From Spirirestis rafaelensis WJT71-NPBG6 (lineage in GTDB: Bacteria > Cyanobacteriota > Cyanobacteriia > Cyanobacteriales > Nostocaceae), in contig JAHHID010000043.1 of the NCBI GenBank assembly GCA_019359015.1, positions 1 to 59,698 on the forward strand: a DNA stretch of 59,698 bases. Direction: 5' to 3'. The position numbers and the translations under genes were made by a program. This document shows positions 27,891 to 36,717 of this stretch, one piece after another (positions within the stretch are counted from its first letter, which is position 1; each line of letters begins with the position of its first letter). Below the pieces are notes generated by a model. It saw only the letters and a list, made by a program, of their open reading frames with translations, was not told the DNA's origin and made no database searches.

Positions 27891-27920
27891 AATGCCCAAT
27901 GCCCAATGCCCAATGCCCAA
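27891..27920. repeat. Heptanucleotide tandem repeat (GCCCAAT)
   Basis: Four units of GCCCAAT end immediately at the stop end of the sensor kinase gene. This is the STRR type known from heterocystous cyanobacteria. Confidence 0.85.
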
Positions 27921-27921
27921 C

Positions 27922-30382
27922 TTAACTCAAATATCGTATCAATATCGATTCTAATTGAACGATACCAATCGGTTTAGTGAGATAGTCGTTAGCACCAGCT
28001 TGTCGCAAGCGATTGGGATCTACAGTCATTCCTGCTGGTGTTATAATTACCACCGGCAAATCTTGGGAAGAAGGTATCTGTCGCAGAAGATTCAGTAAAT
28101 CCCATCCGCTGACATCCCCGGTTAAATGCACATCCAACAAAATTAAATCTGGTTCAAAATTTCTTACCCAATGCAAGAAGCTGTTTGAGTCACTAATTTT
28201 TTCCACCTCATAACCAATCGTCTGAAGATAACCTTGCAGCAATATGGCAGTGTTTTCCTCGTCTTGTACAAGCAAGATGCGTTTATTGGTTGTAGTATCC
28301 GGGACACTGGCACTAGGGGACACAGGAAAAGAAACAAAAGAAGAATTATTTTCTCTTTCCGATTGCGCTATTTCCTCACTTTGCAACTTTTCTGCTTTTT
28401 GGGAAGTTGGATCTGGCAGAAACAACATAAATCGACTACCTTCTCCCAAAGTCGATTCTACTGTCACATCTCCACCATGAAGTCGCGCTAACTTGCGCGT
28501 CAAAGCTAAACCTAAGCCAGTACCTTCGTACTGACGATTTAAGCGACTGTCAAGCTGTTTAAACGGTTCAAACAAAAATTGAAACTGATTTGAGCCAATA
28601 CCAATACCCGTATCTGAAACTGTAAATATCATACCTTGTGGTACTTTTTTCACCGTCAGCGATACTTTACCTGCTGGGGTGAATTTAATCGCATTGGTGA
28701 GCAGATTTAGAAGCATTTGTTTCATTCGTCGATCATCGGCAATACAAACATCTGCTTCTGGCTCTATTTCGGTTGTGAGTTGCAATCCTTTTTCTAAAGC
28801 GCGATCGCACACTGTCGATATTACATAATTACAAATATCTTGCACTTGCAAAGGTAGCAGCGTTAATTCTTCTTTGCCGGCTTCTACCTTAGATAAATCA
28901 AGGATATCGTTAATCAGTGCCAGCAACTGTTCACCATTACTATATATATAATTTATATATTCTTCTTGCTTATCATTGAGTGTACCAACTATCTTTTGTT
29001 GCAGCAACTGAGATAAGCCCATAATTGCGTTCAGAGGTGTACGCAGTTCATGGCTCATAGTTGCTAAAAATTCACTTTTTGCGCGACTGCCTACTTCTGC
29101 TGCTTCTTTACTTTTAAGCAATTTCAATTCAGTTCGCTTGCGTTCTGTGATATCTTCTATAATCGTCAGGAAAAACTCAGGCTCACCATTTGTGTTGCAA
29201 ATTAAAGAAACCGAAATCTGAGTCCAAACTAAGCTACCGTCTTTATGTTGAAAACGCTTTTCTAACTCCAAGGGATGTTTTGCGACAGCCCGCTTTGGGT
29301 CTACGGCATTTCCGGTTACTATTTGTTGATAGTCTAAATCTGTAGTCAAATCTTCTGAATAAATATAATCTGTGATCCGTTTGCCGGATAGTTCTTCTTG
29401 GCTGTAGCCTAGCATTTGACATAACGCAGGATTACTATCTACTATGCGTTCATCCATATTTGCAAAGCTAATACCAATAGAAGAATGCTCAAACATTGCC
29501 CGCAATTTTGCCTCACTATTTCTCAGTGCTGACTGTGCAGCGTTCCGCTCGCTCGTTTCGATTGCTACTTTGACTAAATCTGCAATCGAGGCAGCAAAAT
29601 TCTCTTCATCCAAAGTCCACTGACGAACACCTCCAGCGTGTTGGTGGCAAACTACCCCCACCAATCGATCCCCTAACCAAATCGGTGCATACAACACCGA
29701 TGTTATCCCAAGCACAGAAAGATAAGACTCGGCAAATTCTTGGGTTCTTTTGTCGTTGAAGACATCATTTACTGCAATGCTACGTTCCTCTTCCAGAGCT
29801 TGAAAATAAGCTGGATAATTCGCTTTTAAAAGGGAAAGACCGGCGCTATGTTGCTTTGTGCTAACATCATATAAATCAATGCATTCAATTTTTGATTCGT
29901 CTGAATTGTATAACCATACGCCAACTCGCTGCACTAAAAGCGATCGCGCTGCTGCTTCAGTAATTTCTTTTAATACTGCTTTTAAATTGCCTTGCTGGAA
30001 TGTATTACTTTTTGCCAGTTGCATCAGTGTCTGACTTTGCGATCGCAGATAATTTTCCCGTATGAGCGAATTTTCTTCGGTTTGCTTGCGTTTTGTAATA
30101 TCTCTCACTGCCAACACTCGCACTTGTTGCTCTTGGGAATGACTCTGCCTTGCAGTTCAACGGTTAAAGTGGAACCGTTTTTTTAGTAGAACTATTTCAT
30201 AAGGTTTTTCATAATTAGAAAAAATATTTTTTATGATTAACTCTTATAATTTTGCTATGGTGACTAACTAGACCCTTTTTGCCAATCAGTTCCCTAACTT
30301 CATAACCAGCCATTGTCACCAAAGTATGATTCACATTTAAAATAATTTAGTTGTCCTTATGTACTATTATCCCTTCAAACAT
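27922..30382 (-). pseudogene. Hybrid sensor histidine kinase with decayed N-terminal PAS domain
   Basis: An intact frame from 30123 (GTG) to 27922 gives 733 residues: the end of a PAS/PAC ('[15 protein letters not shown]'), a GAF domain about 45-190, a PAS-PAC about 205-330, HisKA with phospho-accepting His in '[10 protein letters not shown]' (about 355), HATPase with 'GTGLGLAL', and a C-terminal receiver with Asp in 'LILLDVHL' (about 662) and 'YLTKP'. Upstream, 30124-30382 reads in pieces as the missing PAS: 'MFEGIIVHKDN' then TAA, 'IILNVNHTLVTMAGYEVRELIGKKG', and '[15 protein letters not shown]' in shifted frames. So the first sensory domain is lost to one nonsense codon and several shifts, while the kinase core is unharmed. 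The remaining 733-residue product could still signal. The ligand is unknown. Confidence 0.8.
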
Positions 30383-30712
30383 TGGCGCATAGACGCAAAA
30401 TATATTAAATTTGCGATGAAAAATAGTACATAAATATATTTATATGTTTAAGCCATAAATTTAATATAGCTGTAATATTAACTTTATAAGTGTTCGGAAA
30501 CACAAATAAAGTTATTTGTTTTATATAGTACAAATTAATCTAAGTAGTATAAATGACGATTTAGTGTAAAAAAGTGGTGAAAATACTCCTCATCTACCCT
30601 CTGCCCCTATTTTTATCTTCTCACTGACACTTGTGCATTCTCCTGGGGAAAGATACATAATCTACCAAATTTTGCAACAATTAAGATGATAAGCTGTTGC
30701 GAAGGTGGAGCA
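30383..30712. other. AT-rich intergenic region
   Basis: About 330 bases between the decayed kinase 5' end and the cobalamin-binding-like gene. I see no riboswitch-like conserved boxes and no gene. It should hold the promoter of the plus-strand gene. Confidence 0.4.
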
Positions 30713-31639
30713 ATGACAGAGAGTAACGTGAGAATTGTCTCCCTAATTCCCAGTGGAACGGAGATTTTAGCCGCATTGGGTTTAACTGATAAGATTGTCG
30801 GGCGATCGCACGAATGTGACTACCCTCCAGAAATCAAAAATCGCCCTGTTTGCACCCAAGCAAGGCTAGACAGCAATGCCCCCAGCGGGGAGATTCATGA
30901 TAAAGTCAACAACTTGTTGCAATCTGCCCTCAGCATCTATCAAATCAAAACTGATGTTTTAGAAAAATTGCAGCCCACTCACATTGTCACCCAAGACCAG
31001 TGTGATGTTTGTGCTGTCAGTTTGGGCGATGTTGAAAACGCAGTTGCTACCCTCACCAACAATTCACCCCAAATTATTTCCTTACAACCTAATGTTCTCA
31101 AGGATGTTTGGACGGATATTGAGCGAGTAAGCAAAGCCTTCGAGGTTGATTCAGTCAAGGTGTTAGAAAACCTAGAAGCTCGCGTCCAAATTATCAAGCA
31201 AAGAATCCAAGGACTTTCTCTAACAGAACTGCCCAAAGTCGCTTGTATCGAGTGGACTGACCCTTTAATGACTGCTTCCAATTGGATTCCGGAATTAGTC
31301 AACTTAGCAGGAGGACAATCGCTGTTTAGCGTTGCCGGTCAACCTTCTGCTCAATTGAAGTGGGAAACGCTTATATCTAGCAATCCAGATGCAGTTATTT
31401 TTATGCCCTGCGGTTTTGATTTAAATCGCACTCGTCAAGAAGCCCAGTTATTAACTCAAAGTCCAGAATGGCAAAAACTCCACGCCACCCAAACTGGTAG
31501 AGTCTGTATTACTGATGGCAATGCCTATTTCAATCGTCCAGGACCACGATTAGCAGATTCTTTAGAAATTTTGGCAGAAATTCTGCATCCCGAAATTTTC
31601 CAATATGGTTACAAAGGAACCGGCTGGGAAGTTTTATAA
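30713..31639 (+). CDS. Cobalamin-binding (BtuF-like) periplasmic-binding-fold protein, no signal peptide
   Basis: This 308-residue protein has the helical-backbone (class III) binding-protein fold: 'RIVSLIPSGTEILAALGLTDKIVGRSHECDYP' at the N-terminus, 'ILAEILHPEIF' at the C-terminus. It matches proteins annotated as cobalamin-binding or iron-siderophore-binding. I choose ATG 30713 because GGTGGAG precedes it by three bases; an upstream in-frame start at 30686 has no such site. There is no signal peptide or lipobox, unlike BtuF, so it may act in the cytoplasm. 'TQDQCDVCAVS' carries two cysteines that could bind a metal or cobalt (inference). No ABC transporter genes adjoin it. Confidence 0.75.
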   Translation: MTESNVRIVSLIPSGTEILAALGLTDKIVGRSHECDYPPEIKNRPVCTQARLDSNAPSGEIHDKVNNLLQSALSIYQIKTDVLEKLQPTHIVTQDQCDVCAVSLGDVENAVATLTNNSPQIISLQPNVLKDVWTDIERVSKAFEVDSVKVLENLEARVQIIKQRIQGLSLTELPKVACIEWTDPLMTASNWIPELVNLAGGQSLFSVAGQPSAQLKWETLISSNPDAVIFMPCGFDLNRTRQEAQLLTQSPEWQKLHATQTGRVCITDGNAYFNRPGPRLADSLEILAEILHPEIFQYGYKGTGWEVL

Positions 31640-31646
31640 AAAATTA

Positions 31647-31686
31647 GGCATGGGGCATTGGGCATGGGGCATTGGGCATTAGGCAA
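31647..31686. repeat. Heptanucleotide tandem repeats (GCATTGG/GCATGGG)
   Basis: About five alternating units of GGCATTG and GGCATGG directly after the BtuF-like gene, then a C-rich tract of CCCCTGC units (31741-31797). Confidence 0.8.
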
Positions 31687-31793
31687 TTTGAGGAGGGGGA
31701 AAGCGAAAAGGGTAAAAAAGAACAAAGAAGAAATATTTCTTCCCCTGCCCCCCCTGCTCCCCCTGCCCCCCCTGCCTCCCCTGCTCCCCTGCC

Positions 31794-32093
31794 TCACCTT
31801 GTCGTGGGGGCGTCTTTCAGCCATTCAATTAGGGATTTTAACTCACCGGAGAGCGCGGATTCACCGACGGTGATTGTATGTTGCTTACCGTTATCTTCTA
31901 CAGTCAATGTATATTGAAAGCGATCGCTTCCTCGTGTATCTGAAGTGATTGTTTGCGGTAATTCAAAGAAACTAGCAGATTGAATTAGTTCAGAAACCTG
32001 TTTACATTCGTTTGGCGGCAGAGTAGCAGTGTCAATGTTTGTTGTCCTGATTATTCCAGCAAAGCCACCTGAGCGTTCAAAGGAGATCCGCAT
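31794..32093 (-). CDS. Emfourin-like protease inhibitor
   Basis: A 99-residue protein matching the protealysin inhibitor family (emfourin). Visible hallmarks: 'MRISFERSGGFAGI' at the start, 'TLPPNECKQVSELI', and 'FQYTLTVEDNGKQHTITVGE' in the middle and 'LIEWLKDAP' at the end. Emfourin binds protealysin-like M4 metalloproteases and blocks them in the cytoplasm. It lies 190 bp downstream of an M4 protease gene on the same strand, the usual protease-inhibitor order. No signal peptide. The role rests on family resemblance and context. Confidence 0.8.
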   Translation of the reverse strand: MRISFERSGGFAGIIRTTNIDTATLPPNECKQVSELIQSASFFELPQTITSDTRGSDRFQYTLTVEDNGKQHTITVGESALSGELKSLIEWLKDAPTTR

Positions 32094-32283
32094 TTTTTAG
32101 TCTCCGTCGTGTTGTATGCGCTGCGAAAAATACAAAAACTAGGAGGAAAACAGTATTATCTCCTAGTCTAGCAATTAAATACAACACGCAAACAATTAGT
32201 CCTTCATATAATTATGAGTTGCTTGCTTCAGAACTCATAATTTTGTAGAGACGCGAGGAACCGAAGCGTCTCTACTCGTAACT

Positions 32284-33363
32284 TTAAAGAACTCCTACCT
32301 TTTGCCAAGCATTCTGCACCGCTTTTTGTTCCTTACTATCAATGCCGTAGAGTTCTCCAGCAACTAGGATAGTTGTGTTAGCAGCGCGTTTAAAATTAGC
32401 TTTAGAGCGCAGGCGATCGCGTAAACTTATGTACCAGATTTTCCCAGCTTTTTCCCAAGCATAACCACCAATTTCCGTTGCTGCTAAGTAAAAGGCGTAG
32501 TTGGGGATACCTGAGTTAATATGCACCCCATTATTATCTTGCATGCCGGTGAAAAGGTCTTTATAGAGTGCGGGTTGCGGATCTTTACCCAACACGGGAT
32601 CATCGTATGCTGTCCCTGGCGCTTTCATCGAGCGGATACCTACACCCTTGACCTTTGGCGTAAATAGACCTTCCCCAATGATCCAACTCGACTTATCTGC
32701 CGTCTCATTATTTACTCTTTGTTTGACCATGATACCGAAGACATCAGACATAGACTCGTTGAGTGCGCCAGATTCCCCGAAATATATTAAACCAGCTTCA
32801 AACTGAGTTACACCATGAGTTAACTCATGTCCAATCACATCAATTGACTTGGTGAAGCGTTGAAAAAGCTCTCCGTCGCCATCACCATAAACCATCTGAC
32901 TGCCATTCCAAAAGGCGTTATCGTACTTTTTACCGAAATGCACCGTGGAGTCTAAACGCAGCCCTTTATCATCAACAGAATTGCGCTCGAAGACTTCATG
33001 ATACAAATCATAAGTTGCCCCTGCACCATCGTAAGCCTCGTTCACCATTTCATCACTGCTAGCAGGACTTCCCTCGCTACGTACTATCGTGCCTGGGAGT
33101 TGTTCGCTATTTTTGGCATCATAGATGGTGCGACGCTTTTCACCTGGTTGAGCTGCGAAGGTGATACCACCTACCACATCCCGACGTCCGCGCAATTGTG
33201 CCGAAATATTTAATGTATGAAAAGCCCACTGACGCTGTTCAGGACTTCCATTAACAGCAACCTTTTCCAGCACGTGTGGCGGGATAATACAACAAATAGG
33301 GCATCGAGAATAAATTTGATGCTTACAGTCAAACCCTGATGATCTTTTTTTGTTTCTAGCCAT
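32284..33363 (-). CDS. Protealysin-like M4 metallopeptidase
   Basis: A 359-residue zinc endopeptidase of family M4. The zinc motif HELTH is at residues about 179-183, and the third ligand Glu lies in 'GALNESMSDVFG'. A catalytic His is in 'NNGVHINSGIPNYAFYL'. There is no signal peptide and no long FTP/PepSY propeptide; the N-terminus is short, Cys-rich ('CKHQIYSRCPICCIIPPHVLEKVA') and resembles the protealysin short propeptide with its proline-rich maturation motif. Such enzymes are made in the cytoplasm and may act there or be released without a Sec signal. The neighbouring emfourin-like gene supports a controlled protease-inhibitor module. Confidence 0.88.
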   Translation of the reverse strand: MARNKKRSSGFDCKHQIYSRCPICCIIPPHVLEKVAVNGSPEQRQWAFHTLNISAQLRGRRDVVGGITFAAQPGEKRRTIYDAKNSEQLPGTIVRSEGSPASSDEMVNEAYDGAGATYDLYHEVFERNSVDDKGLRLDSTVHFGKKYDNAFWNGSQMVYGDGDGELFQRFTKSIDVIGHELTHGVTQFEAGLIYFGESGALNESMSDVFGIMVKQRVNNETADKSSWIIGEGLFTPKVKGVGIRSMKAPGTAYDDPVLGKDPQPALYKDLFTGMQDNNGVHINSGIPNYAFYLAATEIGGYAWEKAGKIWYISLRDRLRSKANFKRAANTTILVAGELYGIDSKEQKAVQNAWQKVGVL

Positions 33364-34022
33364 GCAAGATGTTCTCCTTTTTAAAACTAAGTCATGAGAA
33401 GTGGCTTAAACTCCAATGAGCGAAAGGAGCATAAAAAGCAATACCAACGGCGTATCCGTGGTTTATGTGTTCAGAAAATCTTCTACTTTTTATTTTCGAC
33501 ACATCCGCTATCGATTTTACAGTACCCTCGCAGGGTACTTTTGTGTTAGGGCGTTGCATCAAAGCATAAGGCAAACGTTGATGCGGCGAGTTTCAGCCGG
33601 AAACACAAGTGTCAATCAGCAACACCTCGTTAAATACACCCAACGGGTTTATATAATAGTTCCTGTTAAGGACAATTGTGCTATTTATTACTATTTTGTT
33701 AAAGAAAAAAGATTGGGGCATGGGGGAGTGGAGGAGTGGGGGAGTGGAGGACAAGGAGACAAGGAGACAAGGAGAATAATTCTTCTTTCCCCCCATCTCC
33801 CCCTCCCCCCACTCTCCCACTCTCCCACTCTCCCACTCTCCCCATTGCCCGAAAGTGATAAGCTGATGTCTAATATCTACAGCGGAAAGATTCAGCAGGA
33901 ACGGTGGTAAGCGCACGTCAGCAGCATTTCGATTCTTATGTTTGCCCGAACGCTTTACTGGAGCGTGGAGATTCCGCAGGCATGAAAACTTCTGATCAAT
34001 CCACTCTACAACAAGGATAGTG
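33364..34022. other. Intergenic region with GGAGACAA/C-rich interspersed repeat
   Basis: Between the divergent protease and bioB genes. At 33718-33845 is a GTGGAGGA and GGAGACAA block followed by CCCCCTCTCCCACTC units, the same two-part repeat that is translated in the GT39 gene. A 165-codon frame running through it (33416-33910) is repeat-derived, without family resemblance, and not called. The rest should hold promoters. Confidence 0.6.
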
Positions 34023-35030
34023 ATGTCGGTGAGAATACGCGACGATTGGGACTATAAAGAAATTTCGGCGATATATAATACGCCATTGCTAGAGCTGATT
34101 TATCAAGCTGCTAGCGTGCATCGCCAATATCATGACTCAAGAAAAATTCAAGTTTGCAAGCTAATTTCGATTAAAACAGGAGCTTGTCCAGAAGATTGCA
34201 GCTATTGCGCTCAATCTTCTCGCTACAAAACAGAGGTGAAGCCACAAGCACTTTTAGAAAAAGAAACTGTTGTTAGCATTGCTCAGAAAGCCAAAGAAAG
34301 CGGTATTAGTCGTGTGTGTATGGGTGCTGCTTGGCGAGAAGTGCGGGATAATTCCCAATTTGATGAAGTTCTGGAAATGGTTAAAGAGGTGACAGCATTA
34401 GGTTTGGAGGTGTGCTGCACTTTGGGAATGCTGACCGAATCTCAGGCAAAGCGCTTAGAAGATGCGGGATTGTATGCTTATAACCATAACTTGGATACGT
34501 CAGCGGAATATTACAACACTATCATTACAACCAGAACTTATGACGATCGCCTAAACACAATCGATAATGTCCGCTCCACAAATGTAACTGTATGTTCTGG
34601 CGGTATACTTGGTTTAGGTGAAACAGTAGGCGATCGCGTTTCGATGTTGCACACTCTGGCAACACTACAGCCACATCCAGAGTCCGTGCCAATCAATATT
34701 CTCTCCCAAGTTCCAGGCACACCATTAGAAAATCAGCCTGATGTCCCTATTTGGGATGTCGTGCGAATGATTGCCACTGCTCGTATTTTGATGCCAGCTT
34801 CTGATGTGCGTCTCAGTGCAGGTAGAGCGAGACTTTCTCAAGTTGAGCAAGCTTTTTGCTTCATGGCAGGAGCAAATTCCATCTTTTCCAGCGACGACGG
34901 TCACATGTTAACTGTTACCACTCCTTGCCCAGAATACAACGCCGACCAAGAAATGCTCAATTTACTCGGTTTAGAAATGCGTCCTTCCAAAAATCAGGAA
35001 AAGGTAGCAACTCAAGGCGTTATTAATTAA
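34023..35030 (+). CDS. bioB: Biotin synthase
   Basis: A 335-residue radical-SAM enzyme converting dethiobiotin to biotin. Radical-SAM cluster cysteines C55, C59 and C62 sit in '[13 protein letters not shown]', and the [2Fe-2S] (sulfur-donor) region includes 'CMGAAWR' and the later '[13 protein letters not shown]'. '[16 protein letters not shown]' and '[29 protein letters not shown]' follow as conserved blocks. It is full length. ATG 34023 is preceded by AAGGA at seven bases; an in-frame GTG one codon upstream is less likely. No other bio genes are adjacent, which is common in cyanobacteria. Confidence 0.96.
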   Translation: MSVRIRDDWDYKEISAIYNTPLLELIYQAASVHRQYHDSRKIQVCKLISIKTGACPEDCSYCAQSSRYKTEVKPQALLEKETVVSIAQKAKESGISRVCMGAAWREVRDNSQFDEVLEMVKEVTALGLEVCCTLGMLTESQAKRLEDAGLYAYNHNLDTSAEYYNTIITTRTYDDRLNTIDNVRSTNVTVCSGGILGLGETVGDRVSMLHTLATLQPHPESVPINILSQVPGTPLENQPDVPIWDVVRMIATARILMPASDVRLSAGRARLSQVEQAFCFMAGANSIFSSDDGHMLTVTTPCPEYNADQEMLNLLGLEMRPSKNQEKVATQGVIN

Positions 35031-35044
35031 ATCTCACGGCAAGA

Positions 35045-35206
35045 GGGAGCATCCCAATTTGGCAAAAAGCCCTCAGGCTATAAGCCTGGGGCTATGCTAA
35101 CAAAGCCTGCCTTCGCAGGCTCTAGGACTCATATAGCCTGCGAAGGCAGGCTTTGTTTGTGTAGCGATACCCTTCTAGGGTATTGCGGCAAAATTGGGAT
35201 GCTCCT
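35045..35206. mobile_element. 162-bp MITE, copy A, with 8-bp target duplication
   Basis: Ends GGGAGCATCCCAATTT and AAATTGGGATGCTCCT are inverted repeats. The interior has two further palindromes: AAGCCTGCCTTCGCAGGCT with AGCCTGCGAAGGCAGGCTT, and ATACCCTTCTAGGGTAT. CGGCAAGA occurs directly on both sides (35037-35044 and 35207-35214), an 8-bp target duplication. It lies just downstream of bioB. There is no coding capacity. Confidence 0.88.
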
Positions 35207-35272
35207 CGGCAAGACGCAAAGACGCAAAGATTTTCTCTGCGCCTCTGCGCCTCTGGGTGAGATAATCATCAA

Positions 35273-35368
35273 TTAAATAATCTTCGCGCTACGCAGACCA
35301 AACAGCAGACCTACAGCTATACCAAAGAACAAAGCTAAAAAGCCAATATAAGATATCACAGCAAACAT
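35273..35368 (-). CDS. petL: Cytochrome b6f complex subunit PetL
   Basis: A 31-residue single-helix thylakoid protein that was too short for ordinary gene finding. The frame reads '[18 protein letters not shown]' then '[13 protein letters not shown]', matching cyanobacterial PetL, with the typical 'SYIGFLA' start and 'GLRSAKI' end. PetL stabilises the cytochrome b6f dimer. AAAGG lies four bases ahead of the ATG. It faces away from aroB and toward bioB on the opposite strand, between two repeat tracts. Confidence 0.88.
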   Translation of the reverse strand: MFAVISYIGFLALFFGIAVGLLFGLRSAKII

Positions 35369-35500
35369 TTACCTTTCTCCATAAGACTTTACTAATATCT
35401 ATTCAAGCATTAGTCAACAGTTATTAGTCACTTTTGCCCCTTGTATTGTTGTCTCCACGTGCGTAGAATGCGAGAAAAGAGGGCAGAGGGGGGTTTAGTG

Positions 35501-36595
35501 ATGGCTGTAATTAACGTAAATTTACCGCAGCAGTCTTATGAGATTGCGATCGCATCTGGTAGCCTTGACCAATTAGGCGAACAAATGAGCAGTTTGCAGC
35601 TAGGCAAGAAGATACTGCTGGTTTCTAACCCGACGATTTTTAAGCATTTTGGGGAAAGAGCGATCGCTTCCTTGACATCTGCTGGTTTTGAAGTTGTCAG
35701 TTCCATGCTTCCACCAGGTGAACGCTACAAAAACCTGAACTCAATCCAAAAACTCTACGATGCTGCCTTAGAAAACCGCCTAGAACGCTCCTCAACTATG
35801 GTGGCTTTGGGGGGGGGTGTTGTTGGTGATATGACAGGCTTCGCGGCTGCTACGTGGCTTAGGGGGATTAATGTTGTCCAAGTGCCAACTACACTTTTAG
35901 CAATGGTAGATTCGGCGATCGGTGGCAAAACTGGCGTAAATCATCCCCAAGGCAAAAACTTGATTGGCGCATTTCATCAACCGCGTTTGGTTTTAATCGA
36001 TCCAGAAGTCCTGAAAACCTTACCCATGCGTGAGTTTCGCGCGGGAATGGCAGAAGTTATCAAGTACGGTGTCATTTGGGATGCGGAATTGTTCGCCCAA
36101 ATGGAAGCGAGTAAGAACCTAAATCAACACCGCTACGTCAAGCCGGAATTAATCGATAGCATTTTAAGCCGTTCTTGTCAAGCTAAGGCTGATGTTGTCA
36201 GCAAAGACGAAAAAGAAGCCGGACTGCGGGCAATTCTTAATTATGGTCACACCATCGGACACGCTGTAGAAAGCTTGACAGGTTATCGTTTAGTAAATCA
36301 CGGTGAAGCTGTAGGTATTGGGATGGTAGCAGCAGGGCAGATTGCTGCGGAATTGGGGATGTGGCAAAAAGAAGATACACAAAGGCAAGACGCTTTGATT
36401 GCCAAAGCCGGTTTACCGACAAAATTACCCGATGGGGTGGATATAGAAGCGATAATTGAGGCGTTGCAAACAGATAAGAAAGTCAAAGACGGTAAAGTTA
36501 GGTTTGTTTTGCCAACGCAGATTGGTGTAGTGACGGTGACTGATGAAGTCCCATCGGATATTATCCGGCAAGTGTTGCGCGGGATGCAATCCTAG
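35501..36595 (+). CDS. aroB: 3-Dehydroquinate synthase
   Basis: A 364-residue cytoplasmic NAD+- and Zn/Co-dependent enzyme converting DAHP to 3-dehydroquinate, step two of the shikimate pathway. The NAD-binding '[20 protein letters not shown]', '[20 protein letters not shown]' and metal-binding residues in '[11 protein letters not shown]' and '[12 protein letters not shown]' are all present. ATG 35501 with a G-rich ribosome site (GAGGGGGG) about ten bases upstream is chosen; an earlier in-frame start at 35441 would add 20 unconserved residues. Monofunctional; not part of an aro cluster here. Confidence 0.96.
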   Translation: MAVINVNLPQQSYEIAIASGSLDQLGEQMSSLQLGKKILLVSNPTIFKHFGERAIASLTSAGFEVVSSMLPPGERYKNLNSIQKLYDAALENRLERSSTMVALGGGVVGDMTGFAAATWLRGINVVQVPTTLLAMVDSAIGGKTGVNHPQGKNLIGAFHQPRLVLIDPEVLKTLPMREFRAGMAEVIKYGVIWDAELFAQMEASKNLNQHRYVKPELIDSILSRSCQAKADVVSKDEKEAGLRAILNYGHTIGHAVESLTGYRLVNHGEAVGIGMVAAGQIAAELGMWQKEDTQRQDALIAKAGLPTKLPDGVDIEAIIEALQTDKKVKDGKVRFVLPTQIGVVTVTDEVPSDIIRQVLRGMQS

Positions 36596-36603
36596 CCACC
36601 CCC

Positions 36604-36636
36604 TCGTTCCTACGCTCTGCGTGGGAACAAGAGCGG
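36604..36636. repeat. Interspersed hairpin repeat (CTCGTTCC...GGGAACAAGAG)
   Basis: CTCGTTCC and GGGAACAAGAG are an inverted pair around ACGCTCTGCGT. This is the same general class as the repeat at 11127-11155. It could aid termination of aroB. Confidence 0.55.
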
Positions 36637-36717
36637 TTAAAGGAATGTGGAGCCAAACTTACCGCGACGTGAGATATGTGTGATTTCGGTTTTGGCTGGA
36701 GAAAGTATTTTTCTTTC

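Noticed and set aside
30383-30712. Cobalamin riboswitch before the BtuF-like gene
   Set aside because: I see no B12-box or paired elements of the kind expected; the gene's ligand is also not certain.
33416-33910. 164-residue frame between the protease and bioB
   Set aside because: Much of it is interspersed repeat (GGAGACAA and C-rich), and the rest has no coding character.
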